Assembly (NCBI RefSeq): GCF_900176505.1
Contig: NZ_FWYB01000002.1
Span: 397,237 to 461,236 of the forward strand
From: Pedobacter nyackensis
GTDB taxonomy: Bacteria > Bacteroidota > Bacteroidia > Sphingobacteriales > Sphingobacteriaceae
Direction: 5' to 3'
DNA length: 64,000 nucleotides
Under the pieces are notes generated by a model. That model made no database searches, had not been told where the DNA came from, and saw only the letters and a list, made by a program, of their open reading frames with translations. Made by a program: the position numbers and the translations under genes. This document shows, in pieces, positions 54,309 to 63,360 of the stretch; within the stretch, counting starts at the first letter, position 1, and each line of letters begins with the position of its first letter.

Positions 54309-55289
54309 TTACATTTTTAATATCCATGCAAAGATGAGCGGAGCTACAATCGTTGCATCAGATTCTACAATGAATTTAGGTGTGTCGATGTCTAGCTTAC
54401 CCCATGTAATCTTCTCATTAGGAACTGCACCGGAGTACGAACCGTATGAAGTTGTCGAATCAGAGATCTGGCAGAAATAACTCCAGAATGGAATATTAGG
54501 CATTTCCATATCCTGATAAAGCATCGGCACTACACAGATCGGGAAATCTCCTGCAATACCACCACCAATCTGGAAGAAGCCAATTCCTTTACCTGAACTG
54601 TTCTTAATGTACCAGTCAGCCAAATAACCCATATATTCAATACCACCTTTTACAGTAGTTGCTTTTACTTCACCTTTCATCACATAAGAAGCAAAGATGT
54701 TTCCCATGGTCGAATCTTCCCATCCCGGAACTACAATTGGCAGGTTTTTCTCAGCTGCTGCAAGCATCCATGAGTTTTTAGGGTCAATTTCATAATATTG
54801 CTCCAGGTCTCCACTCAATAACATCTTATACATGAACTCATGTGGGAAATAACGCTCTCCAGCTTCTTCTGCATCTTTCCAGATTTTATTGATGTGCTTT
54901 TGCAATCTACGGAAAGCTTCCTCTTCCGGGATACAAGTATCCGTTACTCTGTTATAGTGATTCTCTAACAAGTCCCATTCATCCTGCGGACTCAAATCAC
55001 GGTAATTAGGAACACGTTTATAATGTGAGTGCGCAACAAGGTTCATAATGTCCTCTTCAAGGTTGGCACCAGTACATGAAATGATAGAAACTTTATCCTG
55101 ACGGATCATTTCAGCTAATGAAATTCCCAATTCTGCTGTACTCATTGCACCAGCAAGGGTAATCATCATTTTACCACCTTCATCTAAATGTGTTTCATAT
55201 CCTTTAGCTGCATCCATCATGGCTGCCGCATTAAAATGGAGATAATTGCGCTCCATAAATTGAGATATCGGTCCTCTTGTTGTACTCAT
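54309..55289 (-). CDS. Deoxyhypusine-synthase-family protein without the catalytic lysine
   Basis: A 326-residue protein with the NAD-binding fold of deoxyhypusine synthase: GKMMITLAGAMSTAELGISL, the SCTGANLEEDIM motif, HEFMYKM, IVVPGWEDSTMGNIFASYV and the C-terminal SGAVPNEKITWGKLD, matching SGARPDEAVSWGKI of eukaryotic DHS. The active-site segment that reads GGGVVKHH in human DHS reads GGGIAGDF here, so Gly247 stands for the Lys that carries the aminobutyl group. It probably does another NAD- or polyamine-linked reaction. Bacteria lack eIF5A, so hypusine synthesis is not expected. Confidence 0.9.
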   Translation of the reverse strand: MSTTRGPISQFMERNYLHFNAAAMMDAAKGYETHLDEGGKMMITLAGAMSTAELGISLAEMIRQDKVSIISCTGANLEEDIMNLVAHSHYKRVPNYRDLSPQDEWDLLENHYNRVTDTCIPEEEAFRRLQKHINKIWKDAEEAGERYFPHEFMYKMLLSGDLEQYYEIDPKNSWMLAAAEKNLPIVVPGWEDSTMGNIFASYVMKGEVKATTVKGGIEYMGYLADWYIKNSSGKGIGFFQIGGGIAGDFPICVVPMLYQDMEMPNIPFWSYFCQISDSTTSYGSYSGAVPNEKITWGKLDIDTPKFIVESDATIVAPLIFAWILKM

Positions 55290-55316
55290 TTTGATTTAAT
55301 TTTTTATTATTTGCCG

Positions 55317-55324
55317 CAAAAATA
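55317..55324 (-). promoter_or_regulatory. -7 element of the deoxyhypusine-synthase-like gene
   Basis: TATTTTTG on the minus strand fits TAnnTTTG and would start transcription about 20 bases before the ATG at 55289. No TTTG -33 box is clear. Confidence 0.4.
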
Positions 55325-55489
55325 GCTATTTAATCATAGCTTCCCATAAAAAGATCAACGGGATATCAGATAAGTAGCCTATGTAACGCTTTTTCTACTA
55401 AGCCGTCAATTAAATCATGTATTCCATAATTATGGCCTTAAACTTGCTTTGTGTTGCGAACAACTAAATTTTACCCCTATTTTAGCCCG

Positions 55490-56617
55490 ATGAAGAGACT
55501 TTCCATTTGCACCATATTCGTAATCATTGCAACAAACGCATTCGGGCAAAAGAAACTGATAGAAAAGTACTTATCAAATAAAACAGACTCTACACGCAGA
55601 GCCAGCTTCATGCCAATCCCGGTATTCAGATACACACAGGAAATAGGCGTTGAATTTGGTCTGGGCGCGCTTTATTCGGTTTATATGGATAAAAAAGACC
55701 TAACCAACCGAAGTTCTAACTTTTCAGGAATAATATCAGCTTCAACAAAAGGACAATACAATATATCCTTAAAAAGCGACATATGGTCTAAACAAAACAA
55801 ACACCATTATATTGCTGAGGTAAGATTCAGACGCATGCCTTTTAACTTTTATGGGATAGGTAACGAAACCCTCCTGACAGACGAGGATCGCCTAAGCCAG
55901 GATCAGGTAAAAATCGTACTGGAAGCTGAAAAGCGACTTGCTCCAAATCTTTACAGTGGCCTATCTCTGGGATTTGAACATTACGAATTTGAAGACCTGG
56001 TAACCGGCGGAATATTTACCAAACAAGCTGCATCACAAAAAACAGGTGGCCGTGTAATTTATGCAGGCCTATCACAAAGCTACGACACGCGAAACAACAG
56101 TAATTATACCACCAAAGGTTTTATGGGAAGGATTACCTACCAATATGCTCCGGATTTTTGGGGTGGGGATAATTTTACCGGCAGTCTCATTAAATTCAAT
56201 GTCCGCAATTTCTGGTCCCTATCTCCAAAATTTGTTTTGGGTGTAAACGGACTCTTCCATACCATTCAGGGCGAAAACACACCATTCTATTTATTACCGC
56301 AAATGGGCAATGATGAAATGATGAGAGGATACTATACAGGCAGGTACCGCGACAGAAACCTACTTGCCGCTCAGGCCGAACTCAGGTATCGCTATAACCA
56401 CCGCTTCGGCGCTGTATTATTTGGCGGAGCTGGACAGGTGTTTAACAACGGTGGATTTGCGGCAAAAAACTTTAAACCTTCCTATGGTGCAGGAGGCAGA
56501 TATTTCTTCGATCCGGAAAAAGGCTTAAGTATGCGTTTGGATTATGGAATTGGCGAGAAACGCGCAAATGAAAAACGCCAGACCGGATTTTACATCAGCC
56601 TGGCGGAGTCTTTTTAA
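55490..56617 (+). CDS. BamA/TamA-like (bacterial surface antigen) outer-membrane beta-barrel
   Basis: I choose the ATG at 55490 because it begins a good signal peptide (MKRLSICTIFVIIATNAFG); a GTG 39 bases upstream would only add a non-signal extension. The protein then has 375 residues without POTRA domains, and its body alternates as an outer-membrane barrel ends, with YAGLSQSYDTRNNSNYTTKG, GGDNFTGSLIKFNVRNF and GGRYFFDPEKGLSMRLDYG, finishing GFYISLAESF with a terminal Phe. This is the Omp85 barrel layout. The role is unknown; an acceptor or phospholipase-like partner is not visible. Confidence 0.85.
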   Translation: MKRLSICTIFVIIATNAFGQKKLIEKYLSNKTDSTRRASFMPIPVFRYTQEIGVEFGLGALYSVYMDKKDLTNRSSNFSGIISASTKGQYNISLKSDIWSKQNKHHYIAEVRFRRMPFNFYGIGNETLLTDEDRLSQDQVKIVLEAEKRLAPNLYSGLSLGFEHYEFEDLVTGGIFTKQAASQKTGGRVIYAGLSQSYDTRNNSNYTTKGFMGRITYQYAPDFWGGDNFTGSLIKFNVRNFWSLSPKFVLGVNGLFHTIQGENTPFYLLPQMGNDEMMRGYYTGRYRDRNLLAAQAELRYRYNHRFGAVLFGGAGQVFNNGGFAAKNFKPSYGAGGRYFFDPEKGLSMRLDYGIGEKRANEKRQTGFYISLAESF

Positions 56618-56635
56618 TATATCTTAGCAATCAGG

Positions 56636-57418
56636 CTAAAATTTAATCTTAAAGTGTTCCTTAACCTGTCCTTTTCTAAAATAAACCAGGCCTATCCAGA
56701 ACAAATCAATCGTAACGGTAACATCCGGATGGCTCTTTATTTCTTCCCAGGCTTCCTTCATCCCCTTACTCCAGTAAATGTCATCAAATATCAGTAAGGA
56801 TCCTTCATGCACTTTAGGCAAGCACCATTTAAAATAGTTTAAGGTAGCATCCTTTCTATGATTCCCATCAATGTAAACAAAATCCAGCTGTTTAGCATGG
56901 TCTATTACACCTGGCAATAACACATCAAAATTACCTACCTGCAGTTCTACATTATCCAAATCCAGTTCCCGGAAATTACGGTGAGCCACTTTAGCGGTTT
57001 CAGGACAGCCCTCAATGGTAACCACATCAGCATCAGGACAAGCCTTAGACAAGTAAGCAGTAGTAATCCCCAGACATGTACCTAACTCAATAATATTTGA
57101 AGGATGTGCAGCCTTAGCCAACCTATAAATCAACTGAGCCAATCGTGGACTTTTCAATGCATTCTTAGCAATCTGCTTTACCTTCTTGGTTCTGTTCTTA
57201 TTCAGGTGAGAACCTGCCCCAAGGTCAGTTACAGTGATTAATGATTCGTCATTTAAAAGTTTTTTTCGCTGCGCTTCAATACTTTTATAGTCATTTTTGG
57301 AGTTAAAATCGTAAATTACCTCATCTGTAAGTTTATATACAAATGGGGAATGTGTACCGTGTCTGCTTTTTGCAGTAAAACGATGGGTCAGAAAGTCACT
57401 GATAAAATTAAAAACCAT
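56636..57418 (-). CDS. Class I SAM-dependent methyltransferase
   Basis: A protein of 260 residues from MVFNFISDF. The SAM-binding motif I is NIIELGTCLGITTAYL near 115, motif II is VVTIEGCPETAKVA, and DFVYIDGNHRKDATLNYF follows, as in catechol O-methyltransferase-like enzymes. I prefer the ATG at 57418 over 57436 because a TATTTTTG box ends five bases before it. The start lies 35 bases from the divergent gene at 57454. Its substrate is unknown. Confidence 0.88.
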   Translation of the reverse strand: MVFNFISDFLTHRFTAKSRHGTHSPFVYKLTDEVIYDFNSKNDYKSIEAQRKKLLNDESLITVTDLGAGSHLNKNRTKKVKQIAKNALKSPRLAQLIYRLAKAAHPSNIIELGTCLGITTAYLSKACPDADVVTIEGCPETAKVAHRNFRELDLDNVELQVGNFDVLLPGVIDHAKQLDFVYIDGNHRKDATLNYFKWCLPKVHEGSLLIFDDIYWSKGMKEAWEEIKSHPDVTVTIDLFWIGLVYFRKGQVKEHFKIKF

Positions 57419-57423
57419 AGCCG

Positions 57424-57431
57424 CAAAAATA
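57424..57431 (-). promoter_or_regulatory. -7 element directly before the methyltransferase
   Basis: TATTTTTG on the minus strand ends five bases before the ATG at 57418, giving the same near-leaderless arrangement as at hemW and DUF4286. It supports the downstream start choice. Confidence 0.35.
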
Positions 57432-57453
57432 GGCATTCAAATTTGCATGTTTA

Positions 57454-58326
57454 ATGGAAAATAGTAAAGAAATAAATGCATTGGTAAGACTTCTTGACGA
57501 TCCTGATCTCGAAGTCTACGAACATGTTGAAAAACGCCTGCTTGAATATGGCCCTCAGGTGGTTGATTACCTGGAAAACGAGTGGGAACACTCGCTTGAT
57601 AGCCTGCTCCAACAGCGCATTGAAAACATCGTGCACAAAATCCAATTTAATAGTGTAAAAGAAGACCTCAACCTATGGTATCACAGTGGAGCATTCGACC
57701 TGCTACAGGGTGCGCTCGTAGTTAACCGATACCAATATCCTGATCTGGACGAACAAAAGCTCATCCTTCAGATAGAGGAAATGAAAAGAGAAATCTGGTT
57801 GAGCCTGCAATACGAAATGAGTTCTATTGAAAAAATAAAACTCATCAACCATGTTTTTTACAATGTATATGGTTTTAGCGGAAACACCAAAAACCATCAC
57901 GACCCACAGAATTCCTACATCAGTCAGGTACTGGAAAGCAAAAAAGGAAATCAGATATCACTGGCTATTATCTATTCAACCTTAGCCCAAAAGCTTGATA
58001 TCCCTGTATATGGAGTAAATCTGCCTCAGCACTTCATTCTGGGCTATGTTGATGAAAGTAAGCGCGAGGAGGAAAATGAATTCGGTGTGCTCTTTTACAT
58101 TAATGCCTTTAACAAAGGTGCCATTTTTGGCAAGCACGATGTAGACCAGTTTCTTCGTCAGCTTAACCTCGATCCCCTGCCCGGCTTTTATGCACCTTGC
58201 AGTAATGTCGAGATCATCAAACGCATTATCCGTAACCTGGTTTCTGCTTATGAGAACCTTGGATCAGTAGAAAAAGTTGTAGAATTAAAGGAGCTTCAGG
58301 AAATCCTGAATAACGATAACCTATAA
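57454..58326 (+). CDS. SirB1-like transglutaminase-fold protein with N-terminal helical repeats
   Basis: A 290-residue protein. Residues 1-65 resemble one or two HEAT-type helical repeats (LVRLLDDPDLEVYEHVEKRL). The rest fits the SirB1/transglutaminase-like domain: LINHVFYNVYGFSGNTKNHH, SYISQVLESKKGNQISLAII and YGVNLPQHFILGYV. The usual transglutaminase Cys position is occupied by the GNQISLA segment, so enzyme activity is doubtful. Its function is not established. It ends six bases inside the end of the converging hydrolase gene. Confidence 0.87.
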   Translation: MENSKEINALVRLLDDPDLEVYEHVEKRLLEYGPQVVDYLENEWEHSLDSLLQQRIENIVHKIQFNSVKEDLNLWYHSGAFDLLQGALVVNRYQYPDLDEQKLILQIEEMKREIWLSLQYEMSSIEKIKLINHVFYNVYGFSGNTKNHHDPQNSYISQVLESKKGNQISLAIIYSTLAQKLDIPVYGVNLPQHFILGYVDESKREEENEFGVLFYINAFNKGAIFGKHDVDQFLRQLNLDPLPGFYAPCSNVEIIKRIIRNLVSAYENLGSVEKVVELKELQEILNNDNL

Positions 58327-59232
58327 AAATTTATTCTCCTTCATCCAATTCTCCAGCGTCTTAAACCAATCTTCTTTAGTGGTATTATTCTTCAGGCCAA
58401 AGCCATGTCCCCCCGCCTGGTAAATGTGCAGTTCACTCTTAACCTTTGCTTTTACAAGCGCCTGGTTAAACAAAATGCTATTTTGCACAGGAACCGAACG
58501 ATCATCGTTGGCATGAACCATAAATACCGGAGGTGTTTCTTCGTTTACATGCTTATCATTCGAAAAATAGTCTTTTAGGGTTTCGTTATCTCCTGCAAGG
58601 TTTCTAACAGATCCGGCATGAGCCGATTCGGTAAAAGAAACTACAGGGTAAAGTAAAATTGAAAAATCCGGACGAAGGCTTAACCACTCCTTGTTTTCAA
58701 TTTTCACATCTTTATAATGCACTGTTAAGCTCGAAGCCAAATGACCACCTGCCGAAAAACCTATGATTCCAATCTTTAAAGGATCGACGCCCCATTTTGC
58801 AGCGTCTTTTCTCACCATATACATCGCCTGCTGTACATCCTGTAGGGGGCCTAAAGCCCTATCCTCCATAATCGCATCACTAGGCAAACGGTATTTTAAT
58901 ACAAAAGCAGTTACCCCTATTGACACAAACCTCTCAGCCACATCGTAGCCCTCATGACCTATCGCCAATCCAGAATAGCCACCACCCGGACAAATGATCA
59001 CCGAAGTACCATTTGCCTTATCCTTAGCTGGCTGGTATACTTTAAGTGTTGGCACCGATACCTTTGTTATACCCGGCCCCCTACCTTCACGCATTATGGT
59101 GTTTTCCTGGTAATCTGCAGGCGTTGGCTTTGCCCCCGGAATACTTCCCGGATAGAGCGGTAAAACTTCCTGAGCCATAAGGCTATTTGCTGATAGAACA
59201 AACGTCATCAATAGTCCGCTTAAATATTTCAT
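58321..59232 (-). CDS. Secreted alpha/beta hydrolase (esterase, BD-FAE-like)
   Basis: A 303-residue protein with a signal peptide (LLMTFVLSANSLMAQ). It has the oxyanion loop VIICPGGGYSGLA, Ser nucleophile in IGFSAGGHLASS, Asp in HANDDRSVP and His in QAGGHGFGL. The pattern is that of carbohydrate esterases, often annotated as xylan or feruloyl esterases in Bacteroidota. Its start lies only three bases after the prfB stop on the same strand, so it is probably co-transcribed with prfB. Confidence 0.93.
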   Translation of the reverse strand: MKYLSGLLMTFVLSANSLMAQEVLPLYPGSIPGAKPTPADYQENTIMREGRGPGITKVSVPTLKVYQPAKDKANGTSVIICPGGGYSGLAIGHEGYDVAERFVSIGVTAFVLKYRLPSDAIMEDRALGPLQDVQQAMYMVRKDAAKWGVDPLKIGIIGFSAGGHLASSLTVHYKDVKIENKEWLSLRPDFSILLYPVVSFTESAHAGSVRNLAGDNETLKDYFSNDKHVNEETPPVFMVHANDDRSVPVQNSILFNQALVKAKVKSELHIYQAGGHGFGLKNNTTKEDWFKTLENWMKENKFL

Positions 59233-59235
59233 CTC

Positions 59236-60310
59236 TTAAAATTCCATTAAATATGCTTTCAGAAAGTCATTCAACTCCCCATCCAGAACTGCCTGCGGGT
59301 TTGAAGACTGAAAGTTTGTCCTGTGATCTTTAACCCTCCGGTCATCCAGCACATAACTTCTGATTTGTGATCCCCATTCAATTTTCTTCTTATTACCCTC
59401 AATCAATGCAGTAGCCTCCATGCGCTTACGCATTTCTGCTTCATAAAGTTGAGATTTCAATAAACGAATGGCATTTTCCTTATTTTGTAACTGCGATCTC
59501 GACTCCTGGTTTTTAATCACAATCCCCGAAGGTTTGTGATATAAACGCACGGCAGTCTCTACTTTATTTACATTCTGTCCACCTGCACCACCAGAGCGGA
59601 AAGTTTCAAACTCAATCTCAGAATCCTTCACCTCAATTTCAATCGTATCATCTACCAATGGGTAAACATACACCGAAGCAAAAGAAGTATGCCTCCGGGC
59701 ATTCGAATCGAAAGGAGAAATCCTTACCAGACGATGAACCCCATTCTCCCCTTTCAGGTAGCCGTAGGCAAATTCACCGGAAAACTGAAGCGTAACAGAT
59801 TTTACACCCGCAATCTCACCTTCCTGGTAATCCTGCTCAGTAATTTTATAACCGTTCTTCTCCCCCCACATCATGTACATCCGCATTAGCATATAAGCCC
59901 AGTCGCAACTTTCTGTACCACCTGCACCCGCAGTAATCTGCAACACAGCAGGCAACTGATCCTCCTTATTCTTCAACATATTTTTAAGCTCCAGATCTTC
60001 TACAGCTTTCAAACACAGTTCATATTGCTCCTGCATCTCTTCCTCAGAGACGTCTCCGCTCTGTAGAAAATCAAAAAGTACCTGCGTATCTTCCAGTAAA
60101 CTGTTTGCCTTTTGCCAGGCATCAGTCCACACCTTTTTCGAATTAATCTCTGCTATGTGTTTTTCTGCTTTCTTAGGATCATCCCAAAAATTGGGCTGCA
60201 GGGTAAGCTCCTGCTCAATACGGATATCTTCTAGTCGGTTTTCAACGTCAAAGATACCTCCTCAGCGACGCTACTCTGTCCCTTAAATCCTGAATTTGTT
60301 CTTTTGTCAT
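59236..60310 (-). CDS. prfB: Peptide chain release factor 2, with programmed +1 frameshift
   Basis: The gene starts at 60310 ([20 protein letters not shown]), meets an in-frame TGA at 60248-60250 after codon 20, and continues in the +1 frame ([12 protein letters not shown]) to a stop at 59236. The product is 357 residues, close to 365 in E. coli. It has the SPF anticodon-like motif ([12 protein letters not shown]) for UGA/UAA recognition and the GGQ motif ([13 protein letters not shown]) for peptidyl-tRNA hydrolysis. An ORF search sees only the part from 60132. The frameshift site is described separately. The alpha/beta hydrolase gene follows after three bases. Confidence 0.98.
60247..60262 (-). 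promoter_or_regulatory. prfB: Programmed +1 frameshift site in prfB
   Basis: The minus strand reads AGGAGGTATCTTTGAC. The internal Shine-Dalgarno AGGAGG is three bases before the slippery CTT, followed by the UGA that RF2 itself reads. This is nearly identical to the E. coli site (AGGGGGTATCTTTGAC). When RF2 is scarce, ribosomes slip by +1 at CTT-TGA and make full-length RF2, giving autoregulation. Confidence 0.97.
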
Positions 60311-60341
60311 AATCACAAATATAGCATATAAAACAAAAAAA

Positions 60342-60375
60342 GCGGCTGTATCAAAAGTACTTTTGATACAGCCGC
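60342..60375 (-). terminator. Rho-independent terminator of the small helical-protein gene
   Basis: A perfect 34-base palindrome (GCGGCTGTATCAAAAGT and its complement) lies after the stop at 60398. On the minus strand it runs into seven T. It separates that gene from prfB. Confidence 0.9.
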
Positions 60376-60397
60376 GTTATAAAACTATATGATTATC

Positions 60398-60892
60398 CTA
60401 GTTAAAAAGTCCCTTTAACTTATCAACGATTCCTCCACCTTCTTTTCCATCTTCATTACCTGCAAAAAGATTAGTAATGTCCGACACCTGGAACTTACCA
60501 TCAGGTCCTGAAATTTTACTTACAATATCCTGAATATCAAAAGAACTATCATTCGGATCATTGGTTTTATTTACAAATTTCCCGACAATAGATGGAATAA
60601 CTGAAGCAGCTATATTTTTAGCGGTATCCAAATTGATACCCATCGCAGCCAGCTTATCTGTAAAACCAGATGCCGCCTCTTGTGCAACTGCACTACCTTC
60701 GGCATTACCGCCCTTAAAGGCATCCACAAGATTCCCAATATTCCCGGACGACAATTGCTGCTTAAGTGCGTCAATAATTGACCCCGAAGCAGCAGAGATA
60801 GCAGCTTCATTTTGCTCGTTAGGGATCGCCGTGTTATTTACAATAGCCTCCTGAACATTTTCCTTTACCAGTTGATTTAAATTTTCTAACAT
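60398..60892 (-). CDS. Small helical protein, perhaps DUF937-like
   Basis: The true start is very probably the ATG at 60892 (MLENLNQLVKENVQEAI). An in-frame upstream extension to 61042 would run into pgi, which starts at 60953 on the other strand. The 164-residue product is Ala/Gly- and helix-rich with LKQQLSSGNIGNLVDAFKGG, ASVIPSIVGKFVNKT and GGIVDKLKGLFN. This resembles DUF937-type proteins, but I am not sure. There is no signal peptide. A strong terminator follows. Confidence 0.8.
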   Translation of the reverse strand: MLENLNQLVKENVQEAIVNNTAIPNEQNEAAISAASGSIIDALKQQLSSGNIGNLVDAFKGGNAEGSAVAQEAASGFTDKLAAMGINLDTAKNIAASVIPSIVGKFVNKTNDPNDSSFDIQDIVSKISGPDGKFQVSDITNLFAGNEDGKEGGGIVDKLKGLFN

Positions 60893-60952
60893 AGGTGTCT
60901 TTTTTAAAGGTTTTACTATCTTGTATCGTTTGAATAAATATAACATTTTCTT

Positions 60953-62599
60953 ATGCTTCCTACAATAAATTTCACAGAAACCGCTGCGTATAAATATCTT
61001 GCCGATCACTTCATCGACATCAACAAGAAAAGCATTAAACAACTTTTCGCAGAAGATGAATCCCGATTCGACAAATTCTCTCTTTTATTTGAGGATATCC
61101 TGGTCGACTACTCTAAAAACAGAATAGACGACACCACTATTGCATTGCTGATTCAGCTGGCCAGAGAGTGTAAACTCGAAGAAGCCATTACTGCAATGTT
61201 TAGCGGAGAAAAGATCAATCAGACAGAAGGCCGAGAAGTATTACATACTGCATTGCGCAGTCCAATCATTGAAGAGATTCTTGTGGGAGGAAAGAACGTT
61301 GTCCCTGAGGTGCACAATGTTCTGAATAAAATGGAAAAATTCAGCAACCAAATCATTTCCGGGAACTGGAAAGGCTATACAGGAAAAGCCATTACCGACG
61401 TAGTTAACATCGGTATCGGAGGTTCTGACTTAGGCCCGGTGATGGTCACAGAAGCTTTAAAAGCTTATAAAAACCACCTTAATATGCACTTCGTTTCCAA
61501 TGTTGACGGGACGCATATTGCTGAAACACTGAAAAAAGTTGATCCGGAAACTACCTTATTCCTGATTGCCTCTAAAACCTTTACCACTCAGGAAACCATG
61601 ACAAACGCCAATTCAGCGCGCGACTGGTTCCTGGAAAAAGGCGCTAAAAAAGAAGATATCGCTAAACACTTTGCGGCATTATCTACCAATGCCAAAGATG
61701 TATCAGCTTTTGGTATTGATACAGAGAACATGTTTGAGTTCTGGGATTGGGTTGGCGGCAGATACTCTTTGTGGAGTGCCATCGGTTTACCTATCTCTTT
61801 AAGCATCGGTTATGAAAACTTTAAACAGTTACTTGCCGGAGCACATGCTGCAGATCAGCATTTTGAAACCGCTGAATTCGAAATCAACGTACCGGTAATC
61901 CTGGCCTTAATCGGCATCTGGTATATCAATTTCTTTGACGCAGAAACACAAGCTATTTTACCTTACGATCAGTACATGCATCGCTTTGCGGCCTATTTCC
62001 AACAGGGAGATATGGAAAGCAATGGTAAACACGTAGACCGCAATGGAAACGATGTGGCTTACGAAACAGGTCCAATCATCTGGGGTGAGCCAGGAACCAA
62101 TGGACAACATGCTTTTTATCAACTGATTCACCAGGGAACACGTATTATCCCATGTGATTTTATCGCTCCGGCGCAAAGCTTAAACCCACTAGGTAACCAT
62201 CATCCTATCCTGTTATCGAATTTCTTCGCGCAAACCGAAGCCCTGATGAACGGAAAAACCAAAGAAGAGGTGGTGGCAGAACTTAAAAAAGACGGTAAAT
62301 CTGAGGCAGAGATTGAAAAACTGGCTCCTTTCAAAGTATTTGAAGGAAACAGGCCTACCAATTCTATCCTTTTGAAAAAGGTTACCCCTTACAGTCTGGG
62401 AAATCTGATTGCCATCTATGAGCATAAGATCTTCGTACAAGGCATCATCTGGAATATATTTAGTTTCGATCAGTGGGGTGTAGAATTGGGTAAACAGCTG
62501 GCTAAAAGCATACTTCCTGAGCTTGACAACAACGATGAGGTGACCTCACATGACGGATCAACCAATGGCCTTATTAATCAGTATAAAAGCTGGAGGTAA
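60953..62599 (+). CDS. pgi: Glucose-6-phosphate isomerase
   Basis: A 548-residue enzyme of normal length for the long PGI class. It has [17 protein letters not shown] (substrate phosphate binding), [29 protein letters not shown], the catalytic Glu in [18 protein letters not shown] (with the His) and the Lys in [15 protein letters not shown]. It interconverts glucose 6-phosphate and fructose 6-phosphate. It stands alone and is divergent from the small helical-protein gene. Confidence 0.97.
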   Translation: MLPTINFTETAAYKYLADHFIDINKKSIKQLFAEDESRFDKFSLLFEDILVDYSKNRIDDTTIALLIQLARECKLEEAITAMFSGEKINQTEGREVLHTALRSPIIEEILVGGKNVVPEVHNVLNKMEKFSNQIISGNWKGYTGKAITDVVNIGIGGSDLGPVMVTEALKAYKNHLNMHFVSNVDGTHIAETLKKVDPETTLFLIASKTFTTQETMTNANSARDWFLEKGAKKEDIAKHFAALSTNAKDVSAFGIDTENMFEFWDWVGGRYSLWSAIGLPISLSIGYENFKQLLAGAHAADQHFETAEFEINVPVILALIGIWYINFFDAETQAILPYDQYMHRFAAYFQQGDMESNGKHVDRNGNDVAYETGPIIWGEPGTNGQHAFYQLIHQGTRIIPCDFIAPAQSLNPLGNHHPILLSNFFAQTEALMNGKTKEEVVAELKKDGKSEAEIEKLAPFKVFEGNRPTNSILLKKVTPYSLGNLIAIYEHKIFVQGIIWNIFSFDQWGVELGKQLAKSILPELDNNDEVTSHDGSTNGLINQYKSWR

Positions 62600-62683
62600 A
62601 AAAAATGTTACTTGTTTCCAGCAGCATCGAATTAAACTTTTTTAAATATACATTGTTCTAACACAATAAATTAGATACTGATT

Positions 62684-62716
62684 CCTGCATCTTTTATGGA
62701 AAACCGTTGATGCAGG
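62684..62716 (+). terminator. Weak terminator-like hairpin after pgi
   Basis: Eight-base arms CCTGCATC and GATGCAGG enclose a 17-base loop, followed by CATCTTATTT. It lies 85 bases after the pgi stop. The stem is short and the loop long, so it is only a possibility. Confidence 0.3.
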
Positions 62717-62748
62717 CATCTTATTTATAAAATTAAAAAACACATCTG

Positions 62749-63288
62749 ATGAAAACAATTAAGAGCATTTTAGTACTTGCCACATTGCTGTTTGCAATGC
62801 AGGTAAACGCGCAAACGGATAAGGAGACAACAATAAAGATAATTAACAACCAAAACTATGTATTCAATGCATCCTCTGCGTTGCCTATGTCCAGTTACGA
62901 GGTAAGTAAAGTACTCAGTAGAATGCCTGGAGGAGGTGGAGGTGGTACAATCCAGCTTTCAGGTTCACAATATCAACTTATTGTGACCAAAGATAGCGTA
63001 GAGTCTTACCTGCCTTATTACGGAAGAGCATACACCGCTACAATTGGCGTGAACCCTGATGAATCAGGAATTAAATTCAAGTCTAAAAAATTTACATACA
63101 AAGCCGACAAGAAAAAGAAAGGTTCCTGGTTAATTACCATGAATTTTAAAGACACCAAAGACGTCCAATCGATGACCTTGAATGTTTCTGAGAATGGCTA
63201 TGCTACCCTAAATGTAAACAGCAACAATAGGCAACCCATCACTTTTAATGGATACATGAGTGAGCCAAAAGAAAAGAAACAAAAATAA
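62749..63288 (+). CDS. DUF4251 exported protein
   Basis: A 179-residue protein with a signal peptide (MKTIKSILVLATLLFAMQVN to about 22). The body fits DUF4251: INNQNYVFNASSALPMSS, a Gly run (PGGGGGG), SVESYLPYYGRAYTA, KFTYKADKKKKGSWLITMN and NVSENGYATLNVNSNNRQPI. The fold is probably beta-rich and periplasmic. Its function is unknown. A strong bidirectional terminator follows, and a separate 16-base palindrome lies at 63289-63304 just after the stop. Confidence 0.9.
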   Translation: MKTIKSILVLATLLFAMQVNAQTDKETTIKIINNQNYVFNASSALPMSSYEVSKVLSRMPGGGGGGTIQLSGSQYQLIVTKDSVESYLPYYGRAYTATIGVNPDESGIKFKSKKFTYKADKKKKGSWLITMNFKDTKDVQSMTLNVSENGYATLNVNSNNRQPITFNGYMSEPKEKKQK

Positions 63289-63311
63289 TCATCCTGCAGG
63301 ATGACGATAAA

Positions 63312-63357
63312 ACATAAAAAAAACGCCTTGCAGATCTGCAAGGCGTTTTTTTTATGT
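63312..63357. terminator. Bidirectional terminator between the DUF4251 and glutaminyl-cyclase genes
   Basis: A perfect 46-base palindrome with arms of an A run, CGCCTTGCAG and complement and a T run. The A and T tracts at its ends suit termination of both converging genes. Confidence 0.9.
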
Positions 63358-63360
63358 GCT

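Noticed and set aside
60893..61042. N-terminal extension of the small helical protein
   Set aside because: It would overlap the start of pgi on the opposite strand and adds a basic, Cys-containing stretch unlike the rest; the ATG at 60892 fits better.
62920..62950. G-rich run in the DUF4251 gene, suspected phase-variable tract
   Set aside because: It is a Gly-codon run of mixed codons, not a homopolymer, and the frame is intact.
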